NCBI GenBank assembly: GCA_050050115.1 | Contig: JASFUX010000102.1 | Location: 1 to 11,427, forward strand | From: JASFUX01 sp050050115 | Lineage (GTDB): Bacteria > Pseudomonadota > Alphaproteobacteria > Caulobacterales > Maricaulaceae | Direction of reading: 5' to 3' | DNA: 11,427 nucleotides | Shown here: piece after piece, positions 6,152 through 11,427 of the stretch | Layout: each line of letters opens with the position of its first letter | Numbering within the stretch: position 1 is the stretch's first letter | The notes under the pieces: model-generated | The model's input: only the letters and a program-made list of their open reading frames with translations | Databases searched by the model: none | What the model was told of the DNA's origin: nothing | Program-made: the position numbers and the translations under genes

Positions 6152-7689
6152 CTTGAGGTTCGCATGAACTGCTCGACGATGATGTCGAAAGCGGCTGCCC
6201 GCGCGGGCGGGCCGACGGTGGTCTCCTCGCCGAACTCGATCTGCTGGTCGATCTCGGGCGTATAGGCCGGCCAGTCCGGCGCGCCCGCGCACAACGGCGC
6301 ACTGTCCCTGGCGAAGGCGACCCAGCACGCCGACATCATTTCCGTCATCCGCCGGTCCTGCCGGCGGAGGAACCGGTCAAGCGAGGTTTGCTCCCACGTA
6401 TTGAAGACGTACGGGATCTCCGAACCGTGGTTTGCGCCGGGACGCCTGTTCCGGCTGACTCTCGCGACGTAGGAAAAGTAATAGAGATAGGACGGCGCGG
6501 CGCCGTCGGCGGCTTGCGCGGCGACCCAGCGCGAAGGCGCGACGAAGACGATGTCGCCCATGGCTTGGCGTGCGAAATCCGCCTGGGGCGTATCTTCGCC
6601 GTAGACGGCGCGGAACTCGGCCATCCGTCCGCCAATCGCCGCCGCAAGCGCGGCCGTCGGCACGCCGAGCGTAGCGAGCACGCTCGCTTCATTGGAGTTG
6701 GCGCCGATGATCAGCGGCACGTCGAGCGCGCGGTCCTCGGCGAAGGCGATCCACGGCGGTTCAGTGACCAACCGTCCGTCAACGAACGGGCCGAAGCCGA
6801 GCCCGCCTTGCAGCTCGCCCTGCGCGTCGACCCAGTCCTGGGCGGACTTGGCGCGCAAGTCGGCGAGGGTCGCGTCGGCGCCAAGGCCAATCTCTGCGGT
6901 GTACTGAACCCCGTTCCGCTCCTGAGCCGCGAGGTCGGTCGGCCGCTGCAGGCCGCCGCCGGACTCCACGATCGCCTTGGCGAACAAACCCTCCGCCGCC
7001 GGGTTGGCGAGCAGATAGAGCGTGTCCGCCGCGCCGGCGCTTTCGCCAAACACGGTGACGTTGTCCGGATCGCCGCCGAACCCAGCGATGTTGTCCTGTA
7101 CCCATTCGAGCGCAGCGAGCTGATCCATGATCCCGTAGTTGCCGAGCGGCTCGTCCGGCGCGGCGTCCGCCGTCAGCGCCGGATGGGCGAAGTAGCCGAG
7201 CAGCCCGAGCCTGTAGTTGATGGTGACCAGCACCACGCCTTGCCGGGCGAGCTCGGAGCCGTCGTAGAGCGGCGCGATCCCCGAGCCGAGCCGGTGGGCG
7301 CCGCCGTGGATCCAAACCATGACCGGCAGGTCCGCGCCCGCGGAGGCGTCCGCAGGGACCCAGATGTTGAGGGTCAGGCAGTCCTCGCTCTGGTTCTCCA
7401 TGCGGCCAACACCGCCGCCGTCTTCACGATCGGGCTGCGGACACGCCGCGCCGTAGCTGTCGGCTTGGCGCACGCCGGTCCAACCGGCGGGCGGCTGCGG
7501 CGGTCGCCAGCGCAGCTCGCCGACCGGCGGCGCCGCGAACGGAATGCCTTTGTAGGAGACCACGCCGCTGTCGACGACGCCGGCGACGTCGCCTTGCGCC
7601 GTCGCGACCGGCGCGCCTTCCTGCGCGTCGACTGGCGTCGCGCACGCGCCCAGGCATGCGGCCAGGCACAAGACAAACGTGCGTTTCAT
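6145..7689 (-). CDS. Type-B carboxylesterase, probable lipoprotein
   Basis: This 514-residue alpha/beta-hydrolase of the carboxylesterase type B family hydrolyses carboxylic esters. The N-terminus is a lipoprotein signal: MKR, a hydrophobic run, then lipobox LGAC with Cys16, so the mature enzyme should be lipid-anchored facing the periplasm or outside. Family landmarks follow: GIPFAAPPVGELRW at 48-61, the SEDCLTLNIW block at 101-110, oxyanion-hole HGGAH at 128-132, nucleophile elbow GESAG with Ser217, acid Glu334 in GANSNEAS, and catalytic His421 in NHGSEIPYVFN. All three catalytic residues are present and length is normal. An AGGGG stands 8 bases before the ATG. The gene is divergent from the glycerol-transport operon and convergent with the CDF gene. 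The physiological ester is unknown; release of glycerol from acylglycerols is conceivable from the neighbourhood only. Confidence 0.9.
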   Translation of the reverse strand: MKRTFVLCLAACLGACATPVDAQEGAPVATAQGDVAGVVDSGVVSYKGIPFAAPPVGELRWRPPQPPAGWTGVRQADSYGAACPQPDREDGGGVGRMENQSEDCLTLNIWVPADASAGADLPVMVWIHGGAHRLGSGIAPLYDGSELARQGVVLVTINYRLGLLGYFAHPALTADAAPDEPLGNYGIMDQLAALEWVQDNIAGFGGDPDNVTVFGESAGAADTLYLLANPAAEGLFAKAIVESGGGLQRPTDLAAQERNGVQYTAEIGLGADATLADLRAKSAQDWVDAQGELQGGLGFGPFVDGRLVTEPPWIAFAEDRALDVPLIIGANSNEASVLATLGVPTAALAAAIGGRMAEFRAVYGEDTPQADFARQAMGDIVFVAPSRWVAAQAADGAAPSYLYYFSYVARVSRNRRPGANHGSEIPYVFNTWEQTSLDRFLRRQDRRMTEMMSACWVAFARDSAPLCAGAPDWPAYTPEIDQQIEFGEETTVGPPARAAAFDIIVEQFMRTSRR

Positions 7690-7768
7690 AGCGACGACCC
7701 CTGTATCTTTTGCGTTCTTGTATCACGTTTGCACATGCGCATTCCGTCGAACACGCGGACAAGTCTTT

Positions 7769-7782
7769 TGACCGGCGGGTCA
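7769..7782. promoter_or_regulatory. Perfect 5-bp dyad in the divergent esterase/glp promoter region
   Basis: TGACC and GGTCA flank four bases. The dyad is about 80 bp upstream of the esterase start and about 210 bp upstream of glpS. It could be an operator for either gene. The arms are short and GC-rich DNA gives such dyads by chance. Confidence 0.2.
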
Positions 7783-7900
7783 GCGCGCTTCATCACGCCT
7801 TGAGACGGCAAAGCGCTCAACTGCATGGCGCGCGAAACCCGATGGACTGAACAGCGATCGACTAGGACTGGGCTGGATTCGCGCCTGAACAGCGGCCTCG

Positions 7901-7925
7901 TTGACAACACCTCGCACAGCGTCAA
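7901..7925 (+). promoter_or_regulatory. Possible glp promoter element with overlapping dyad
   Basis: A perfect -35 hexamer TTGACA stands at 7901-7906, and its first five bases are mirrored by GTCAA at 7921-7925. The mirrored arm falls where a -10 box should be. It lies about 85 bp before the glpS start, a plausible leader length. The -10 (AAGCTG or neighbours) is poor, so this may instead be an operator or chance. Confidence 0.25.
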
Positions 7926-7992
7926 GCTGCGCCGACAACGAAGGCTGCGGGACAGCGCACGCGCGGCTTTGCGCACACTTCTGGGGGGAGAG

Positions 7993-9069
7993 ATGCTGGA
8001 GCTCCGCGGGGTCTCCAAGACGGTCGACGGCGAGCTGCATATCGCCGAAACGACGCTCGCGCTCGAGGCGGGCGGTTTCAACGTGCTGTTGGGCCCCACC
8101 ACCTCCGGCAAGACCTCGCTGATGCGCCTGATGGCCGGGCTCGACGCGCCGAGCGGCGGCGAGATCTGGTTCGGCGGCGAGAACGTCACCGGGCGGTCGG
8201 TTCGCCGGCGCAACGTCGCCATGGTCTACCAGCAGTTCGTCAACTATCCGACGATGACCGTCCACGAGAACATCGCCGCGCCGCTGAAGCTCGCCAGGCT
8301 GTCCAAGGCCGAGATCAAGACCAAGGTCGACCGCGCCGTCGAGATCATGAAGCTCGCGCCGTTCCTGGACCGCACGCCGGCCCAGCTTTCAGGCGGTCAG
8401 CAGCAGCGCGTGGCGCTCGCCCGGGCAGTGGTCAAGGACGCCTCGCTGGTCCTGCTCGACGAGCCACTGGCGAACCTCGACTACAAGCTGCGCGAGGAGT
8501 TGCGCGAAGAGTTGCCGGCGATCTTCGCCGACACGGGCGCGGTGCTCGTTTATGCGACCACCGAGCCGGCCGAGGCCCTGCGTCTGGGCGGGCGCACGGC
8601 GACCTTGTCCGAGGGACGCGTTACGCAGTTCGGCCCCGCGCGCGAGGTGTTCGCCAATCCGATCGATCTGACCTCGGCCCGGGTCTATTCCGACCCGCCG
8701 CTCAACATCATCAATGCGGTGAAAGACGGCGCGCGCGTTACGCTCGCGAACGGGATCGATCTGCCTATGCAAGCCCAGGCGCCGGACGGGCCGTGCGTGC
8801 TCGCCCTGCGGCCGCATCACCTCTCGCTGACCCGCAAGACGGAGCGATCAAGCCCGATTACCGCGCGGATCACCGATCGTGAGATCACCGGCAACGAAAC
8901 CTTCGTGCACCTCGCGCTCGGCGACGCGGATTGGGTGGTGCATGCCTCAGGCGTCGCCGACGTATCGGTCGGCCAGGACCTTGAAGCCTTCGTCGACCTC
9001 GACGAGGTGATGCTGTTCGCGACCGATGGCGGGCGTCGCCTCGACGGCCCGCCGCGGACGGCCGCCTGA
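7993..9069 (+). CDS. glpS: Glycerol ABC transporter ATP-binding protein GlpS
   Basis: This 358-residue cytoplasmic ATPase belongs to the MalK/UgpC-like group and fits GlpS of the GlpSTPQV glycerol importer. Motifs: Walker A GPTTSGKT (34-41), unusual in its first half but with Lys40; Q-loop Gln80 in MVYQQFVNYPTMTV; intact signature LSGGQ (132-136); Walker B LVLLDE with D156 and E157; D-loop NLDYKL. The switch histidine is replaced: YATTEP, with Thr190 at the His position. A TOBE-like C-terminal domain occupies about 230-345 (ALRPHHLSL). The ATG at 7993 is chosen because the protein then begins MLELRGVSK as family members do and a GGGGGGAG run lies just upstream, though with short spacing; in-frame codons further upstream lack homologous sequence. 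It is first in the operon, and its TGA overlaps the glpT ATG by one base. Confidence 0.9.
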   Translation: MLELRGVSKTVDGELHIAETTLALEAGGFNVLLGPTTSGKTSLMRLMAGLDAPSGGEIWFGGENVTGRSVRRRNVAMVYQQFVNYPTMTVHENIAAPLKLARLSKAEIKTKVDRAVEIMKLAPFLDRTPAQLSGGQQQRVALARAVVKDASLVLLDEPLANLDYKLREELREELPAIFADTGAVLVYATTEPAEALRLGGRTATLSEGRVTQFGPAREVFANPIDLTSARVYSDPPLNIINAVKDGARVTLANGIDLPMQAQAPDGPCVLALRPHHLSLTRKTERSSPITARITDREITGNETFVHLALGDADWVVHASGVADVSVGQDLEAFVDLDEVMLFATDGGRRLDGPPRTAA

Positions 9070-10121
9070 TGGCGCGGATCGAACTCGACGCCGTCGCGCA
9101 CTCCTATGACGGGACCGAACGCGCCTTGGAGCACGTCCACGAGACGTTCGAGGACGGCGGCGCTTATGCGCTGCTGGGTCCGTCCGGATGCGGAAAGACG
9201 ACTTTGTTGAGCATCATCTCGGGCCTCATCCGCCCCAGCGAAGGCCGCGTGCTGCTCGACGGCGCGAACGTGACCGACGCGGATGCGCGGACGCGCAACA
9301 TCGCGCAGGTGTTCCAGTTCCCGGTCGTCTACGAGGCCATGACCGTGCGGGAGAACCTCGCCTTTCCGCTGAAGAACCGGGGCGTGGAAACATCTGAGCG
9401 CGACAAGCGGGTCGCCGAGATCATCGACGCGCTCGGCTTGGGCGACTGTGCGGACCGCGGCGCCGGACGGCTGACGCCGGACTTAAAGCAAAAGATCTCG
9501 CTCGGTCGCGGCCTGGTGCGTTCTGACGTCGCTGCGATCCTGCTGGACGAGCCGCTGACGACGATCGACCCCGCGCTCAAGTGGGAGCTGCGCCGCCAGC
9601 TCAAGGCGCTGCACCGCCAAATGCGGCGGACGATGATCTACGTCACCCACGATCAGAGCGAGGCGCTGACCTTCGCCGAGAAGGTCGCGGTCATGCACGA
9701 GGGCCGGATCGTGCAGATCGGAACCGCGCGCGAGTTGTTCGAAGCCGCGCGGCACACCTTCGTCGGCCACTTCATCGGCTCGCCGGGCATGAACGTTCTG
9801 CCGGCAGCGGTCGCAGGCGCGCAGGCCGAAGTCGGCGGTCATGCGTTCGCGCTGAGCGGACCGCCGCGCGCACCGCTTGCGGGCGCGATCGAGATCGGCG
9901 TGCGCCCCGAGGACGTCGTGCTCGGCCGAGAAGGCGCGCCCGTGGCGATCACGCGGGTGGACGACATCGGCCGGCTGCAGATCGTCTCGGCGAGACTCTC
10001 GGACCTCGACCTGACGATCGTGCTTGAAGAAGGCGTGGAGATCCCCGCCGATCCCAAGGTCGCCTTCCCGCCCGAGCGGGTCGGGCTCTACGCCGACTCC
10101 TGGCGCGTTGAGCTGGGGTAG
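9069..10121 (+). CDS. glpT: Glycerol ABC transporter ATP-binding protein GlpT
   Basis: This is the second, non-identical 350-residue ATPase of the importer (not the glycerol-3-phosphate antiporter of the same name). Walker A is canonical, GPSGCGKT (37-44); Q-loop Gln83 lies in QVFQFPVVYEAMTV; Walker B is AILLDE with D160 and E161; the D-loop is TTIDPAL; and switch His194 is present in YVTHDQSEALTF. The ABC signature is lost: LTPDL (135-139) stands where LSGGQ belongs, followed by KQKISLGRGLVR. From memory this degenerate KQKISLGRGLVR segment is common to GlpT proteins, so it is a family trait rather than damage. A TOBE-like C-terminus contains IGVRPEDVVLG. It should pair with GlpS under the GlpP/GlpQ permeases. 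Start and stop are close to both neighbours (1-bp overlap, 4-bp gap), indicating one transcript. Confidence 0.9.
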   Translation: MARIELDAVAHSYDGTERALEHVHETFEDGGAYALLGPSGCGKTTLLSIISGLIRPSEGRVLLDGANVTDADARTRNIAQVFQFPVVYEAMTVRENLAFPLKNRGVETSERDKRVAEIIDALGLGDCADRGAGRLTPDLKQKISLGRGLVRSDVAAILLDEPLTTIDPALKWELRRQLKALHRQMRRTMIYVTHDQSEALTFAEKVAVMHEGRIVQIGTARELFEAARHTFVGHFIGSPGMNVLPAAVAGAQAEVGGHAFALSGPPRAPLAGAIEIGVRPEDVVLGREGAPVAITRVDDIGRLQIVSARLSDLDLTIVLEEGVEIPADPKVAFPPERVGLYADSWRVELG

Positions 10122-10125
10122 CCGG

Positions 10126-10989
10126 ATGAAGCCGCTCAACCACAAAGCTCTCCTACTGATCGCGCCGGTGATGGCCTTGGTGGCCTTCTCTGCGGTCATT
10201 CCGCTGATGACCGTGGTGAACTACTCGGTCCAGGACACCTTCGGCGCCAACCAGTTCTTCTGGGTCGGCGACGAATGGTTCCGCGACACCCTGCGCTCGG
10301 ACCGCTTTCACGGCGCGCTGCTGCGTAACTTCATTTTCTCCGCGCTCGTGCTCGCGATCGAGATCCCGCTCGGCGTGCTCATCGCGGTGCATATGCCCAA
10401 GCGCGGACCATGGCTGGCGGCCTGCCTGATCCTGATGGCGCCGCCGCTGCTGATCCCATGGAACGTCGTCGGCATGATCTGGCAGGTGTTCGCCCGGATC
10501 GACATCGGCCTCCTCGGCCGCGCCGCCGACGGCGCGGGCCTCGACTACAACTATGTCTCCGACCCGGTCGACGCCTGGGCGACGATCATCCTGATGGACG
10601 TCTGGCACTGGACCAGCCTCGTGGTGCTCTTGTGTTACGCCGGCCTGCGCGCGATTCCCGACGCCTACTACCGCGCCGCGGAGATCGACGGCGCCTCAGC
10701 GTGGGCGGTGTTCCGCCACGTCCAGCTGCCCAAGCTGCGCCACGTGCTGACGATCGCGGTTCTGCTGCGCTTCATCGACTCGTTCATGATCTACACGGAA
10801 GTCTTCGTGCTCACCGGCGGCGGCCCCGGCAACTCGACGACGTTCTTATCGATCGACCTCGTCAAGATCGCCGTGGGTCAGTTCGACCTCGGGCCCGCAG
10901 CGGCGATGTCGCTGATCTACTTCCTGATCATTCTGCTTCTGTCCTGGATCTTCTACACGGCGATGAGCATCGACGCCCATGAACGCTGA
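10126..10989 (+). CDS. glpP: Glycerol ABC transporter permease GlpP
   Basis: This 287-residue inner-membrane permease is of the MalF/UgpA-like binding-protein-dependent family. Six hydrophobic segments are visible, at about 8-30, 67-89, 98-121, 153-175, 207-228 and 258-280. The EAA loop that docks onto the ATPases is at 186-202 (EIDGASAWAVFRHVQLP), with the conserved LTGGGPGNST motif after it (229-238). It would form the translocation channel with GlpQ. The ATG at 10126 follows the glpT stop by 4 bp, with a GGGG-containing stretch upstream; earlier in-frame codons would run inside glpT. Its last 11 bp overlap the start of glpQ in another frame. Substrate assignment to glycerol comes from the GlpS/GlpT pair; related polyol or sugar transport is the alternative. 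Confidence 0.88.
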   Translation: MKPLNHKALLLIAPVMALVAFSAVIPLMTVVNYSVQDTFGANQFFWVGDEWFRDTLRSDRFHGALLRNFIFSALVLAIEIPLGVLIAVHMPKRGPWLAACLILMAPPLLIPWNVVGMIWQVFARIDIGLLGRAADGAGLDYNYVSDPVDAWATIILMDVWHWTSLVVLLCYAGLRAIPDAYYRAAEIDGASAWAVFRHVQLPKLRHVLTIAVLLRFIDSFMIYTEVFVLTGGGPGNSTTFLSIDLVKIAVGQFDLGPAAAMSLIYFLIILLLSWIFYTAMSIDAHER

Positions 10990-11427
10990 AGCCAAAACCA
11001 AGGTCGAACCGAAAGGACGGCGCGCGCCGCGGCGCTGGGGCTGGCTGATCCCAGCGCTCTACATCGTCTTCCTGCTGCTGCCGGTCTATTGGCTCGTCTC
11101 GATGAGCTTCAAGACCAACGCCGAGACGCTCTCGACCTTCGCGCTTTGGCCGCAGCGGCCGACGCTGGCGAACTATCGGGTGATCCTCTCCGATCCGTCC
11201 TGGTACTCAGGCTACATCAACTCGATCATCTACGTCGCGCTGAACACCGTCATCTCGGTGACCGCCGCTCTGCCCGCCGCCTACGCGTTCTCGCGCTATC
11301 GGTTCTTCGGCGACCGTCACCTGTTCTTCTGGCTGCTGACCAACCGGATGGCGCCGCCTGCCGTATTCGTGCTGCCGTTCTTCCAGCTTTATTCCGCGTT
11401 CGGCCTGATCGACACCCACATCGCCGT
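10979..11427 (+). CDS. glpQ: Glycerol ABC transporter permease GlpQ, 5' part only
   Basis: About 149 codons are visible of the second permease (MalG/UgpE-like); the right edge cuts it. A basic N-terminal tail (KVEPKGRRAPRRWGW) precedes a first membrane segment (about 25-43, LIPALYIVFLLLPVYWLVS). Then comes a periplasmic stretch with FKTNAETLSTF and PTLANYRVIL, typical of this family, then helices starting at about 81 (YINSIIYVALNTVISVTAALPAAYAFSRY) and 118. The NRMAPPAVFVLPFF segment is characteristic. The EAA loop lies beyond the window. The ATG overlaps the end of glpP by 11 bp; no strong ribosome site is seen, so translation is probably coupled to glpP. It is not the periplasmic glycerophosphodiesterase also called GlpQ. 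Confidence 0.87.
   Translation, partial: MNAEAKTKVEPKGRRAPRRWGWLIPALYIVFLLLPVYWLVSMSFKTNAETLSTFALWPQRPTLANYRVILSDPSWYSGYINSIIYVALNTVISVTAALPAAYAFSRYRFFGDRHLFFWLLTNRMAPPAVFVLPFFQLYSAFGLIDTHIA

Larger units (their letters stand above)
7690..7992. other. 303-bp intergenic region between divergent esterase and glp operon
   Basis: No supported gene lies here. It should contain both promoters. Plus-strand candidates include a consensus -35 TTGACA at 7901-7906, but no good -10 follows at the usual distance. Two inverted repeats are visible: TGACC-N4-GGTCA at 7769-7782 and TTGAC-N15-GTCAA at 7901-7925. Either could bind a repressor such as a DeoR-type GlpR, which commonly controls these operons, but no such gene is in the window. 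Confidence 0.5.

Noticed and set aside
6388..7803. Plus-strand open frame of 471 codons opposite the esterase
   Set aside because: The translation is Arg/Gly/Val-rich without motifs. The minus-strand esterase has a complete catalytic triad and lipoprotein signal.
7825..7992. 56-codon N-terminal extension of GlpS
   Set aside because: It is Arg-rich with no similarity to GlpS N-termini. The ATG at 7993 gives the expected family start and has a purine-rich site upstream.
1..11427. tRNA/rRNA genes, CRISPR arrays, insertion sequences, phage or toxin-antitoxin genes
   Set aside because: No regularly spaced repeats, transposase-like frames, terminal repeats or cloverleaf-like sequences were seen. 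Gaps between genes are few and short.

Overview
This GC-rich window (roughly two-thirds G+C by eye) looks like chromosomal DNA of an alphaproteobacterium, probably a marine or otherwise salt-exposed one. The reasons are a short ectoine-catabolism operon and a glpSTPQ-type glycerol ABC transporter operon, both of which I associate mainly with Alphaproteobacteria. I see no tRNA or rRNA genes, no insertion sequences and no CRISPR array. Base composition and codon use look even throughout.

Left part (1-4089, all minus strand): a tight four-gene operon read right to left. The order is an M20 amidohydrolase (DoeB2-type N-acetyl-diaminobutyrate deacetylase), an EctB-like class III aminotransferase (DoeD role), a creatinase-fold ectoine hydrolase (DoeA/EutD) and the first 115 codons of a Sad-like semialdehyde dehydrogenase (DoeC role), cut by the window edge. 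Together they would form a complete route from ectoine through N-acetyl-diaminobutyrate, diaminobutyrate and aspartate semialdehyde to aspartate. No ectoine transporter and no regulator (EnuR or DoeX type) is visible. A 319-bp gap (4090-4408) separates this operon from divergent plus-strand genes and carries inverted repeats.

Middle part (4409-7689): an unrecognised membrane protein (plus), then a zinc-type cation diffusion facilitator (plus). A large type-B carboxylesterase lipoprotein (minus) converges on the CDF gene with only 18 bp between stop codons. The gap between the first two genes contains a terminator-like hairpin and an imperfect dyad.

Right part (7993-11427, plus strand): glpS, glpT, glpP and glpQ, overlapping or nearly so, with glpQ cut by the window end. 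These encode two non-identical ATPases and two permeases of a glycerol importer. The binding protein (GlpV) would be expected beyond the right edge.

The most interesting mechanistic signal is in the ATPase pair. GlpS lacks the switch histidine and GlpT lacks a canonical ABC signature. In a head-to-tail heterodimer both defects fall in the same composite ATP site, leaving the other site fully canonical. The second notable point is the ectoine operon's use of an M20 deacetylase and an EctB-type (normally biosynthetic) transaminase for degradation. I found no clearly undescribed system; the items below are variations on known ones.
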